Source: Vitreoscilla sp. (GTDB taxonomy: Bacteria; Pseudomonadota; Gammaproteobacteria; Burkholderiales; Burkholderiaceae). From it: DNA of 14,813 nt. Positions 6,277 to 13,516 of this stretch are shown one piece after another. Positions within the stretch are counted from its first letter, which is position 1. Every line of letters begins with the position of its first letter. A program made the translations under genes and the position numbers. The stretch lies in the NCBI GenBank assembly GCA_014378125.1, contig JACMOG010000771.1, forward strand, positions 1 to 14,813, read 5' to 3'. The notes below the pieces were generated by a model that did no database searches, had not been told where the DNA came from, and saw only the letters and a list, made by a program, of their open reading frames with translations.

Positions 6277-7172
6277 GCCGTGCCTTCGTGCGACATGTCG
6301 CGTTGGAGTCCCCAGATGCCCGCCATCAACAACAGCGCGCCCGCCCACTGCGCAGGATGAAGACGTTCGCCGAGAAAGGCCGCGGCCAGCAGCACTGCCG
6401 TCAACGGCTCCACCAGCGTGGCCACGGTGAGCGCCGTGGGACTGAGGCGCGCCGCGCCCCAGCTGAACGCCAGCAGCGCCAGCGCCGCGGTGACCATGCC
6501 CAGGTACAACAGCCAGGCCTCGGGCGTGGCCTCCCGGGGAAGTTGCAGCGGCCAGACGAGGCCCGACAGGCCCATCACCGCGGTGGCCGCGAGCGTGAGC
6601 GCGGTGGTGGCCGTGCCGGCGCCCCATTGGCGCGAGATGGCCGGGCCCACCAGCGTGAAGCCGGCGTACAGCAGCGCCGAGCCCACCGACGCGGCGACGC
6701 CCCACACCCAGTCGTCGACCGTCGCGCCGGGTCGCGCGCCACCTTCGGTGCCGCCGCCGACGATCAGCAGGACGGTGCCGGCCAGCGACGCGGCCAGGAT
6801 CGCCAGCAGCACCAGGCTTGCGCGCTGGCGACCGCGGGCGAGCGCCCACGCGGTGACGAACACCGGCGGCAGGCACAGCGCGATCAACGTGGGAATGGCC
6901 GCGCCGATGTGGGCGATGCCGATGAACCACAGCAGCACGTACGCCGCCATCACGGCGCCCGCGGCCAGCAGCGGCGCGCCCTCGCGCAACAGGCGGCGCC
7001 ACGGCATGGGACGCCCGAACACGAGCAGCAGCGAGGCCGCGCCCAGCACGAAGCGCCAGAACGAGATGCTTTGCGGGTGGTAGCCGTGGCGCGCCACGAG
7101 CAGGTTCACCACCAGCGAGCCGGTGCCCCACAGGAACGCGGCGCCGCAGGCGGCGCCGAGCCTCGGCGCCAA
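6273..7172 (-). CDS. EamA/DMT-family transporter
   Basis: This inner-membrane protein of about 299 residues has the two-EamA-domain, roughly ten-helix layout of the drug/metabolite transporter family. The first repeat begins GAAFLWGTGSLVVNLL and contains the FWRFVLGAASLLL helix. The second contains GVAASVGSALLYAGFTLVGP and the typical terminal segment LVEPLTAVLLAAAFLGERLHPAQWAGALLLMAG. The substrate is unknown. The frame has no suitable ATG near the N-terminus. TTG at 7172 is chosen because it gives MAPRLGAACG and has AGG seven bases upstream. TTG at 7211 is the alternative: it would overlap the argB stop as TTGA. The end overlaps the nucleotidase start by ATGA. It sits within an otherwise conserved argB-nucleotidase-slmA order, so it looks like an insertion into that cluster. 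Confidence 0.85.
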   Translation of the reverse strand: MAPRLGAACGAAFLWGTGSLVVNLLVARHGYHPQSISFWRFVLGAASLLLVFGRPMPWRRLLREGAPLLAAGAVMAAYVLLWFIGIAHIGAAIPTLIALCLPPVFVTAWALARGRQRASLVLLAILAASLAGTVLLIVGGGTEGGARPGATVDDWVWGVAASVGSALLYAGFTLVGPAISRQWGAGTATTALTLAATAVMGLSGLVWPLQLPREATPEAWLLYLGMVTAALALLAFSWGAARLSPTALTVATLVEPLTAVLLAAAFLGERLHPAQWAGALLLMAGIWGLQRDMSHEGTA

Positions 7173-7207
7173 GCCGTGGCCTGCGCGAGGACGCTGTCCC
7201 GTTCCGA

Positions 7208-8143
7208 TCAACGCGCGCGGATCATGGTGCCGTAGGCTTGATCCGTGAGGATTTCCAGCAGCATCGCGTGCGGCACGCGCCCGTCGATGATGTGCACGGC
7301 GTTGACGCCCGAGCGCGCGGCGTCGAGCGCCGACGCGATCTTGGGCAGCATGCCCCCCGAGATGGTGCCGTCGGCGAACAGTTCGTCGATCTGGCGCGCG
7401 CAGAGGTCGGTGAGCAGCTTGCCCTGCTTGTCGAGCACGCCCGGAGTGTTGGTGAGCAGCACCAGCTTCTCGGCGCCCAGCACCTCGGCCAACTTGCCGG
7501 CCACCACGTCGGCGTTGATGTTGTAGCTGACGTTGCCCTCGCCGAAGCCGATGGGGCTGATGACGGGGATGAACTGGTCGTCCTGCAGCGCCTTGACCAC
7601 CGCCGGGTCGATGGAGACGATGTCGCCCACCTGGCCGACGTCGTGTTCGATGCTGGGGTCGTCCTTGTCCTTCATCTTGAGCTTGCGCGCGCGGATCATG
7701 CCGCCGTCGAACCCCGTGAGGCCCACGGCCTTGCCGCCGGCGGAATTGATGAGGCCCACGATGTCCTGCTGCACCTCGCCGCCCAGCACCCATTCGACGA
7801 CGTCCATCGTCTCCTTGTCGGTGACGCGCATGCCCTGGATGAAGGTGCCCTTCTTGCCCAGCTTGGACAGCGCAGTGTCGATCTGCGGGCCGCCGCCGTG
7901 CACCACCACCGGGTTCAGGCCCACCAGCTTGAGCAGCACCACGTCCTCGGCGAAATCCTGCTGCAGCGCCGGATCCGTCATGGCGTTGCCGCCATACTTG
8001 ATGATGATGGTCTTGCCGTGGAACTTGCGGATGTAGGGCAACGCCTGCGACAGGATCTCGGCCTTGTCGCGGGGGGCGATGTGCGAGAGATCGACCGACG
8101 CGGGCGTCGAGTCGGCGGCAGAGGTGTGCGTGGGCGTGGTCAT
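7208..8143 (-). CDS. argB: acetylglutamate kinase
   Basis: The 311-residue enzyme phosphorylates N-acetyl-L-glutamate with ATP, the second step of arginine biosynthesis, in the cytosol. It is an amino-acid-kinase fold with all signatures: the phosphate-binding lysine in IIKYGGNAM (K49), the HGGGPQI loop (82-88), GMRVTD (104-109), GLTGFDGG, the [25 protein letters not shown] substrate region, [10 protein letters not shown], and [18 protein letters not shown] near the C-terminus. An extra hydrophilic segment of about 20 residues precedes the conserved [20 protein letters not shown] helix typical of Burkholderiales ArgB. The start at 8143 leaves an 89-bp spacer to the divergent CusF-like gene. 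TAGAAT lies seven bases before the ATG with no Shine-Dalgarno, suggesting a leaderless message. It is the first gene of the argB-EamA-nucleotidase run. Confidence 0.97.
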   Translation of the reverse strand: MTTPTHTSAADSTPASVDLSHIAPRDKAEILSQALPYIRKFHGKTIIIKYGGNAMTDPALQQDFAEDVVLLKLVGLNPVVVHGGGPQIDTALSKLGKKGTFIQGMRVTDKETMDVVEWVLGGEVQQDIVGLINSAGGKAVGLTGFDGGMIRARKLKMKDKDDPSIEHDVGQVGDIVSIDPAVVKALQDDQFIPVISPIGFGEGNVSYNINADVVAGKLAEVLGAEKLVLLTNTPGVLDKQGKLLTDLCARQIDELFADGTISGGMLPKIASALDAARSGVNAVHIIDGRVPHAMLLEILTDQAYGTMIRAR

Positions 8144-8150
8144 GGAGCGG

Positions 8151-8156
8151 ATTCTA
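8151..8156 (-). promoter_or_regulatory. -10 hexamer of the argB promoter (leaderless)
   Basis: TAGAAT on the minus strand differs from TATAAT at one position and ends seven bases before the argB ATG. No good -35 hexamer is found 16-18 bp upstream and no Shine-Dalgarno lies between hexamer and ATG. Confidence 0.5.
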
Positions 8157-8232
8157 TTGACCTTGCGCGACCGGCGCGTGTCGGCGAAACGCCCCTATCG
8201 CGCGTTAGGGAGATACCAAGGACAATGGAATC

Positions 8233-8514
8233 ATGAAACGCCTCCTCGTCACCGCCGCCCTGCTGGCCGTCTCGGCCCTCGCCTCCGCCCAGGCCCTCGT
8301 GTCCGGCGAGGTGAAGAAGATCGACAAGCCGGCCGGCCGGATCACGCTCAAGCACGCCGAGATCAAGCTGTACGACATGCCCGGCATGACCGGCGCCTAC
8401 AAGGTGCAGGATCCGTCCATGCTCGACAAGGTGCAGGTGGGCGATCACGTCCAGTTCAGCCTGGATCGCGTCAATTCCGTCTACACGATCACCAAGATCG
8501 ACGTGCAGAAATAG
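8233..8514 (+). CDS. CusF-like periplasmic copper-binding protein
   Basis: This 93-residue protein has a clear signal peptide (MKRLLVTAALLAVSALASAQA, cleavage near 20-22) and a mature domain matching the CusF family of periplasmic Cu(I)/Ag(I) chaperones. The small OB-like barrel runs VSGEVKKIDKPAGRITLKHAEI through VGDHVQFSLDRVNSVYTITKID. The metal site in the family combines a His with a Met-rich loop. Here H41, M49 and M52 are visible in H-A-E-I-K-L-Y-D-M-P-G-M-T-G. The second Met of the usual M-T-M is Gly (G54), so one expected ligand is absent. AAGGA sits ten bases before the ATG. The gene is not next to a CusCBA efflux system or copper ATPase in this window, so a copper role is inferred from family only. 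Confidence 0.8.
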   Translation: MKRLLVTAALLAVSALASAQALVSGEVKKIDKPAGRITLKHAEIKLYDMPGMTGAYKVQDPSMLDKVQVGDHVQFSLDRVNSVYTITKIDVQK

Positions 8515-8599
8515 AGCCCCACGGTCGCTGGCGCTCCCTTGAACTTCTTGGCCTGAGTGACAGCGGCAGCGCCGGCAACGTCGTGCTGCCGCGGCCCCA
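8515..8599. other. junk-like junction between the cusF-like gene and the SDR remnant
   Basis: These 85 bp follow the CusF-like stop. A hairpin pairs CGGCAGC (8564-8570) with GCTGCCG (8585-8591) around a 14-base loop, without a U-run. On the minus strand one frame reads VAGAAAVTQAKKFKGA, which looks more protein-like than expected and might be a scrap of another gene's C-terminus. I could not identify it. Confidence 0.25.
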
Positions 8600-9564
8600 G
8601 AAGTGAATGCCTCGCATCATCTGCTGCATCGCCACGGCTTCGGCGGACAGCTTGGGCTTGCCACTCTTGTCGCCGCTGGCCGCCGACGAGTCGGGGAACA
8701 TGCGGAACGTGGTGTTGCTCACGATCTGCGCCACGCGCGGCACGAAGGCGTGCAGCACCTCGCCGAACACGCCCAGGCGTGTGGCGATGCGCACCGGCTT
8801 CTCCACGCAGGCCTGCGCGATCATGTCGGCCGCCTCTTCGGGCGAGAGCGTGGGCACGTTGGCGTAGATCTTGGTGGGCGCGATCATCGGCGCACCAGCG
8901 GCATGTTGATGGTGGTGAACGTGACGCCCACGTCGGCGAATTCGCTCGACGCGCAGCGCGTCCAAGCATCCAGCGCGGCCTTGCTGGCCACGTAGGCCGA
9001 GAAGCGCGGCGCGTTGGTGAGCACGCCGATGAAGGCCTGCGTGGGCGCGTCGTCGGAGATGTCGACCGCGTAGGCGTGCACCTGGGCATCGGCGCGGCCG
9101 CCGTTCTTCGCGAACGCCAGGATCTGCTTCTTCGCCTCGGCGAGCTTCTCTTCGTCGCGGGCGCAGATCACCGTGATGGCGCCGGCCTCGGCGAACTTGC
9201 AGGCCGCGGCCAGGCCGATGCCCGACGAGCCGCCGGTGACCAGCACCACCTTGCCCGCCACCGTGCCCTTGAGGCTGTGGTCGATCTTCAGCGCCGGGTC
9301 GAGGTGGCGCTCCCAGTAGTCCCACAGGCGCCACGCGTAGTCCTTCAGCGGCGGGCACGCGATGGACGAGCCCTTGAGCGCCCTCTGCGTGTCGCGGTCG
9401 TCGAAGCGCGTGGGGTAGTCGACGAAGGTGAGGATGTCTTCCGGCAGGCCCAGGTCCTTCATCACCGCGGCGCGCACGCGGCGCACCGGCGCCAGCGCCA
9501 TCAGGCTCTTCTTGACGCCGCGCGGGATGAAGCCCAGCAGGGCGGCGTTGACGAACACGTTCAT
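8600..9564 (-). pseudogene. decayed SDR / fatty acyl-CoA reductase-like gene
   Basis: This is the remnant of a long two-domain SDR protein. From memory, relatives have an N-terminal NAD-binding/epimerase-type domain, a linker and a C-terminal classical SDR. The remnant starts in the linker (VNAALLGFIPRG through WDYWERHLDP), so the N-terminal domain is gone. The classical SDR keeps the cofactor motif GGSSGIG and the active-site YVASK. The text then jumps from DISDDAPTQAFI straight to GVLTNAPRFSAY (junction near 9027), losing the NNAG strand and the catalytic Ser strand. At 8884-8887 the frame ends in TGA after NMPLVR; homology continues in another frame (PMIAPTKIYANVPTLSPEEAADMI through MMRGIHF, to 8600), consistent with a 4-bp deletion. 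The normal stop after GIHF is absent. The enzyme cannot be functional. Confidence 0.82.
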
Positions 9565-9613
9565 CTTCGGCGCGTGCCGGTGCGATTAGGTTTCGCCCTC
9601 CATTGGCGCGTCC

Positions 9614-9619
9614 TATATT
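9614..9619 (+). promoter_or_regulatory. -10 hexamer of the phasin promoter
   Basis: TATATT is the best -10 match in the spacer between the SDR remnant and the phasin ORF. It would give a leader of about 45-50 bases. The -35 position (9591-9596, TTTCGC) is weak, so an activator or extended contacts may be needed. Confidence 0.45.
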
Positions 9620-9669
9620 CCGGTCTCGACCCGAGTGGTCACCCCCTCCAGGCAACAAAGGATCACGAC

Positions 9670-10248
9670 ATGGTCAAGAAGCTCTCCAGGATCGCCGCCA
9701 AGCAGGCCGCCTCCCCCGCCGGCCTGCTCGACAGCCAGCTCGCCAGCTCCGTCAAGGACTCCGCCCAGCAGATCTGGCTGGCCGGCATGGGCGCGTTCGC
9801 CAAGGCCCAGGCCGAAGGCGGCAAGGTGTTCGACGCGCTGGTCAAGGAAGGCGTGAGCCTGCAGCGCAAGACGCAGTCCGTGGCCGAGGAGAAGCTGGGC
9901 GACGTCACCGGCAAGATGAGCTCGATGGCCTCGGAAGTCACCAGCAAGGCCGGCGCCTCGTGGGACAAGCTCGAGAACATCTTCGAGGAGCGCACCGCCA
10001 AGGCCCTCGGCAAGCTGGGCGTGCCCACCGCCAGGGACGTGGCCGAACTGACGGCGCGCGTCGAGGCGCTGAGCGCCGCGGTGGCCAGGCTGTCGAAGTC
10101 GCCCAAGGCCGCGGCTGCGGTTGCGGCTGCCCCCGCGCCCGTCAAGACCGCCGCCGCCAAGGCGCCGGCGAAGAAGGCCGCCGCGAAGGCGCCCGCCAAG
10201 CAGCCAGTCGTCAAGCGCGCGCCGGCAAAGAAGGCTACGGCAGCCTGA
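9670..10248 (+). CDS. polyhydroxyalkanoate granule-associated phasin (PhaF/PhaI type)
   Basis: The 192-residue protein matches the PHA granule phasin family that coats polyhydroxyalkanoate inclusions and influences their size and segregation. The phasin core (about 25-125) contains SAQQIWLAGMGAFAKAQAEGGKVFDALVKEG (31-61), an amphipathic helix region, then a coiled-coil-like stretch ending in ARDVAELTARVEALSAAVARLSK. The last roughly 40 residues are an Ala/Lys/Pro repeat tail (AAAKAPAKKAAAKAPAK) like the histone-H1-like DNA-binding tail of PhaF. The frame is open far upstream, but the ATG at 9670 is supported by AAAGGA seven bases before it. No pha biosynthesis genes are in the window. It ends one base from the convergent monooxygenase stop, leaving no room for a terminator. 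Confidence 0.9.
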   Translation: MVKKLSRIAAKQAASPAGLLDSQLASSVKDSAQQIWLAGMGAFAKAQAEGGKVFDALVKEGVSLQRKTQSVAEEKLGDVTGKMSSMASEVTSKAGASWDKLENIFEERTAKALGKLGVPTARDVAELTARVEALSAAVARLSKSPKAAAAVAAAPAPVKTAAAKAPAKKAAAKAPAKQPVVKRAPAKKATAA

Positions 10249-10249
10249 G

Positions 10250-11242
10250 TCAGCCTCCCGGCGCGATGCCGGTGAAGAAGTCCACCAGGCTGCGTGGTGC
10301 GCCGTCGCCCAGGCACAGGTCGGTCATGCGGATCGCCTCCGCGGCTTCGGCCGCACTGCGCGGGAAGAGCTCGGCCTCGTAGGCTGAGAGCGCCGTTTCC
10401 AGGTCATGCGGATGCGCGGCGATGGCCTGCGCCAGCTGCGCGCCGTCGAACATCGCGAGGTTGGCGCCCTCGCCGGACGGCGCCATCAGGTGCGCCGCGT
10501 CGCCGAGCAGGGTGACGCCGGGCACGCGGGGCCAGCGATGGTCCACAGGCAGCGCGTGATGCGGACGCGGCACCGGCGCCGTCTCGCCGTTCGTGATGAG
10601 CGCGATGAGCGCCGGCGCCCAGCCCGCGAACTCCGCGGCGACGCGGGCCACCGCGGCCGCCCGGTCGGCGAAGTCGATGCGGGCGATCCACTCGAGCGGC
10701 CTGTTCAGCGCCACGTAGGTGTGCAGCACGCCGCCGGGCTCGCGATGCGCGAAGAGGCCGCGGCCCGGCATCATCGCGAACAGCGCCCCGCCGCCCACCG
10801 CCTGCGCGCTGGCCGGATGGCGGACGTCGGCATCGTGGAGGTGGGTCTCGACGTAGGTGGTGCCGATATAGGACGGCATGGCCGACGAGACCAGCGGGCG
10901 AACCTTCGACCACGCGCCGTCGGCGCCCACCAGCAGGTCGGTGGTCGTGCTGGCGCCGTTTGCGAATTCGACGCGGTGGCGGCCCGCGCCAAGCGGTTCC
11001 GCCGCGACCACCTTGTGGCCACACTGCACGGTGCCTTCCGGCAAGGAATCCAGCAGGATGCGCCGCAGCTCGCCTCGCACGACCTCGGGACGACCGCCCG
11101 TGCCGTCGTCCTCGTCGGCCATCAGCAGCGTGCCATCGCTGGCCAGGACGCGCGACGCCTGTCCGCCCGGGTGGATCAGCGCGCGGAATTCGTCGAAGAG
11201 GCCGGCGCCGATGATCGCGATGGGGGTTTTGTGGAACGTCAT
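10250..11242 (-). CDS. FAD-dependent monooxygenase (TetX-like) with N-terminal deletion
   Basis: The 330-residue product belongs to the TetX/UbiH-like class A flavin monooxygenases. LLVGADGAWSKVRP (103-116) is the conserved DG motif, and LLGDAAHLMAPSGEGANLAM (245-264) is the GD motif binding the FAD ribityl/pyrophosphate. The N-terminus reads PIAIIGAG and then goes directly to LFDEFRALIHPGGQASRV. Relatives have roughly 50 more residues here: the rest of GxGxxG, the helix, the E binding the FAD ribose and the QGGMLDIHxxNGQxAL segment. The missing piece starts and ends near a GCCGGCCTC that could have recombined as a direct repeat (junction about 11199-11208). FAD binding should be lost, so this is probably a recent pseudogene despite its open frame. 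The promoter and operators look intact. It is divergent from the TetR gene, its likely regulator. Confidence 0.8.
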   Translation of the reverse strand: MTFHKTPIAIIGAGLFDEFRALIHPGGQASRVLASDGTLLMADEDDGTGGRPEVVRGELRRILLDSLPEGTVQCGHKVVAAEPLGAGRHRVEFANGASTTTDLLVGADGAWSKVRPLVSSAMPSYIGTTYVETHLHDADVRHPASAQAVGGGALFAMMPGRGLFAHREPGGVLHTYVALNRPLEWIARIDFADRAAAVARVAAEFAGWAPALIALITNGETAPVPRPHHALPVDHRWPRVPGVTLLGDAAHLMAPSGEGANLAMFDGAQLAQAIAAHPHDLETALSAYEAELFPRSAAEAAEAIRMTDLCLGDGAPRSLVDFFTGIAPGG

Positions 11243-11246
11243 TCCA
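11232..11246. promoter_or_regulatory. operator 1, TGGAAC-N3-[A/G]TTCCA palindrome
   Basis: TGGAACGTCATTCCA is a near-perfect palindrome covering the monooxygenase start codon (11242-11240). It is the sister of the site at 11253-11267, with centres 21 bp (two helical turns) apart on the same DNA face. It is the likely site of the divergent TetR protein. Confidence 0.65.
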
Positions 11247-11248
11247 TC

Positions 11249-11277
11249 ATCTTGGAACATCGTTCCAGGCATGTCAA
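11249..11277 (-). promoter_or_regulatory. monooxygenase promoter, overlapping TetR operators
   Basis: On the minus strand a perfect TTGACA (11277-11272), 17-bp spacer and CAAGAT (11254-11249) precede the monooxygenase ATG at 11242 by six bases. The start site would fall at the ATG, giving a leaderless transcript. The spacer is occupied by operator 2 and the start by operator 1. Confidence 0.6.
11253..11267. promoter_or_regulatory. operator 2, TGGAAC-N3-GTTCCA palindrome
   Basis: TGGAACATCGTTCCA has perfect 6-bp arms around a 3-base centre and lies exactly between the -35 and -10 of the monooxygenase promoter, so binding would block RNA polymerase. It ends 19 bp before the tetR ATG at 11286, which suits autoregulation as well. 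Confidence 0.7.
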
Positions 11278-11285
11278 GATACGCC

Positions 11286-12008
11286 ATGCCCAAGCCTTCA
11301 CGCACCTCCTCTCGCCGCGGGGATTCGCTCTCGCGAGATCGCATCGTCGACGCGGCCATCGAGCTGCTGGACAAAGGCGGCGAGGACGCCCTCACCTTCC
11401 GCGCGCTGTCCGAGGCACTGGGCACCGGCCCGGGCGCGATCTACTGGCACATCGCCGACAAGAGCGACCTGATGACGGCCGCATGCGACGCGGTGGTCGT
11501 GCGCACGCTGGACGCCTGCGCGCGCGAGACCACTCCGAAGGCGACGATCCGCGCCGTCGCGCTGGGCCTGTTCGATGCGATGGACGCGCACGCGTGGGTG
11601 GGTTCGGCGCTGATGCGCGCGGCAGCGCGGCTTCCCGCGATGCGGTTGATCGAACGCATCGGCCAGCAAGTGCGTGCGTCGGGCGTTGCCGAAGGCGCGC
11701 AGTGGGCCACAGTTTCGGCGCTGCTGCCCTACATCGTGGGCGTGGGCGGCCAGAACGCGGCCAACGCACGCCACGCGCAGGCGAACGGGCTCGTGCGCGA
11801 TGATTTCCTGGCGTCGGTGGCCAGCACGTGGGAGCAACTGCCCCCGCAGGACTGGCCCTTCGTGCACGCGATGGCCGGCCATTTCGCCGCGCACGACGAC
11901 CGGGCCGACTTCCTCACGGGCATCGATCTGTTGCTGCGCGGCATGGGGTCAGGCTCCCGCCAGCCGTCATCCACCCGAAGGCTGACAGCGCCAAGGGCGG
12001 GTGCCTGA
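11286..12008 (+). CDS. TetR-family repressor, divergent from monooxygenase
   Basis: The 240-residue protein has a TetR N-terminal domain: SRDRIVDAAIELLDKGGEDALTFRALSEALGTGPGAIYWHIADKSDLMTAACDAVV (about 16-70), with the helix-turn-helix at TFRALSEALGTGPGAIYWHI. The C-terminal ligand-binding domain (about 75-220) resembles the TetR_C group common beside TetX-like oxygenases. The ligand is unknown. The close divergent arrangement, with two tandem palindromes in the 43-bp spacer, suggests it represses the monooxygenase gene and itself. The ATG at 11286 is chosen; 11271 is in frame. The last 20 residues and stop are contributed by the REP-like palindrome starting at 11945, so the original C-terminus was probably near RGM at the end of the last helix. 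Confidence 0.85.
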   Translation: MPKPSRTSSRRGDSLSRDRIVDAAIELLDKGGEDALTFRALSEALGTGPGAIYWHIADKSDLMTAACDAVVVRTLDACARETTPKATIRAVALGLFDAMDAHAWVGSALMRAAARLPAMRLIERIGQQVRASGVAEGAQWATVSALLPYIVGVGGQNAANARHAQANGLVRDDFLASVASTWEQLPPQDWPFVHAMAGHFAAHDDRADFLTGIDLLLRGMGSGSRQPSSTRRLTAPRAGA

Positions 12009-12012
12009 CCCC
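11945..12012. repeat. REP-like palindrome at the tetR / M32 convergent junction
   Basis: Outer arms GGGGTCAGGCTCCCGC (11945-11960) and GCGGGTGCCTGACCCC (11997-12012) pair with one mismatch. An inner stem pairs CAGCC (11961-11965) with GGCTG (11980-11984). The element overlaps the 3' end of tetR, provides its TGA (12006-12008), and ends 7 bp before the M32 carboxypeptidase stop. Its outer arm shares GGGGTC-[A/T]-GGC with the hairpin at 4602-4645. Confidence 0.75.
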
Positions 12013-12019
12013 TTCCGGC

Positions 12020-13516
12020 TCACCCCAGGTACCGCTTCTCCAGATGCGCCTTGAAGTACGCCGGATTCAGCGTCTCGCCCGAGGCGCGCAGCGACAGCTC
12101 GTCGGTGTTCCAGCGGCTGGCCTGCGTCCAGATGTTGTCGCGCAGCCAGTCGAACACCGGCGAGAGATTGCCCGCGCAGATCTGGGCGTCGAGGTCGGGC
12201 ATCTGGCGGCGCATGGTGGCGAACCATTGCGATGCGTACATGGCGCCCAGCGAATAACAGGGGAAGTAGCCGAACAGCCCCTCGGGCCAGTGCACGTCCT
12301 GCATCGGGCCGTCGCGAAAATTGCCGCGCGTGTCGACGCCCAGCAGCTTCATCATGTACTCGTCCCACAGCGCGGGGATGTCGTCGACCTGGACGTTGCC
12401 CTCGATGAGGCCGCGCTCGATCTCGTAGCGCATGATGACGTGGGCGGGGTACGTGACCTCGTCGGCGTCGACGCGGATGTAGCCGGGCTGCACGCGCGTG
12501 AGCAGGCGCTGCAGGTTGTCGGTGGCCAGCGCGGGCTGCTCGCCGAAGCCCCCGCGGACCAGCGGCGCGATGTGGGCGACGAAGCCGGGATGGCAGCCCA
12601 CCTGCATCTCGAACGACAGGCTCTGGCTCTCGTGGATGCCCATCGAGCGCGCCTCGGCCACCGGCTGGCCCAGCAACTCGCGCGGCAGGTTCTGCTCGTA
12701 GCGGCCGTGGCCCGTCTCGTGCACGGTGCCCATGAGGCTCTGCACGAACTCGTCGTCGCGAAAGCGCGTGGTGAGGCGCACGTCCTCGGGCACGCCGCCG
12801 GAGAACGGATGCGAGCTGACGTCCAGCCGTCCGCCGTCGAAGTCGAACTGCAGCACGCGCATGACCTGCTCGCACAGCCCCCGCTGCGCCGCGCGGTCGA
12901 ACGGGCCCTGGGGCACGAGCGTGCATTCGTCGGCCTGCTTGTGCGCGATGCGCGAGATGAGGCCCGGCAGCCATTCCTTGACGTCGCCGAAGATGCGGTC
13001 GATGGTGGCCCCGCGCATGCCGGGCTCGTAGCGGTCGATGAGCGCGTCGTAGGGCGACAGGCCGCTCATGTCGGCGAGGAAGCGCGCCTCCTCGCGGCCC
13101 ACCTCCAGCACGGTCTTGAGGTTGACGGCGAAGCCGGCCCAGTCGTTGTCCTTGCGCTGCGTGCGCCAAGCGTATTCACAGCGCGAAGTGGCCAGCGCCC
13201 GGCGCTCCACCAGCTCGGCCGGCAACGCGTTGGCGCGGAACCAGTCGCGCTCGATCTCGCGCAGGTTGGCGCGCTGGGCGTCGTCCAGCGATTCGTCCTT
13301 GGCGCGCGCCAGGTGGTTGTTCAGCGCCGGATCGGTGCGCATGCCGTGCGTGAGCATTGCGATCTCGGCCAGCGCCTGTCCGCGCGCGGTGTTGCCCTTG
13401 GGGGGCATGTTGGCGGCCTGGTCCCAGCTGGCCATGCTTTGCAGGTGGCCCAGGCGGTAGAGGCGTTGCCAGGTGGCGGTGAGGGCGTCGTAGGAAGGCG
13501 TCGCGGTGGTGGTCAT
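12020..13516 (-). CDS. M32 (Taq-type) metallo-carboxypeptidase
   Basis: The 498-residue protein is a full-length thermostable-carboxypeptidase-1 (peptidase family M32) member. These zinc-dependent enzymes remove C-terminal residues and are normally cytosolic. The zinc site is complete: HETGH (H266, E267, H270) and the downstream HESQS with ligand E296, thirty residues after the first His as in the family. Other M32 signatures seen are the N-terminal WDQAANMPP segment (34-42), GLSPYDALIDRYEPG (about 152-166), DVSSHPFSGG, TRF, PHxIMRYEIERGLIEG and the GYFPCYSLGAMYASQW segment near the C-terminus. The start at 13516 has a strong AGGGGA with about five to six bases spacing. It is convergent with tetR, which stops 12 bp away, and 125 bp downstream of the YqaA-type gene on the same strand. 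Confidence 0.95.
   Translation of the reverse strand: MTTTATPSYDALTATWQRLYRLGHLQSMASWDQAANMPPKGNTARGQALAEIAMLTHGMRTDPALNNHLARAKDESLDDAQRANLREIERDWFRANALPAELVERRALATSRCEYAWRTQRKDNDWAGFAVNLKTVLEVGREEARFLADMSGLSPYDALIDRYEPGMRGATIDRIFGDVKEWLPGLISRIAHKQADECTLVPQGPFDRAAQRGLCEQVMRVLQFDFDGGRLDVSSHPFSGGVPEDVRLTTRFRDDEFVQSLMGTVHETGHGRYEQNLPRELLGQPVAEARSMGIHESQSLSFEMQVGCHPGFVAHIAPLVRGGFGEQPALATDNLQRLLTRVQPGYIRVDADEVTYPAHVIMRYEIERGLIEGNVQVDDIPALWDEYMMKLLGVDTRGNFRDGPMQDVHWPEGLFGYFPCYSLGAMYASQWFATMRRQMPDLDAQICAGNLSPVFDWLRDNIWTQASRWNTDELSLRASGETLNPAYFKAHLEKRYLG

Noticed and set aside
8557..9669. Upstream in-frame extension of the phasin
   Set aside because: The phasin frame is open for more than 1 kb upstream, but that part is antisense to the SDR remnant and has no phasin similarity; ATG 9670 has a good ribosome site.
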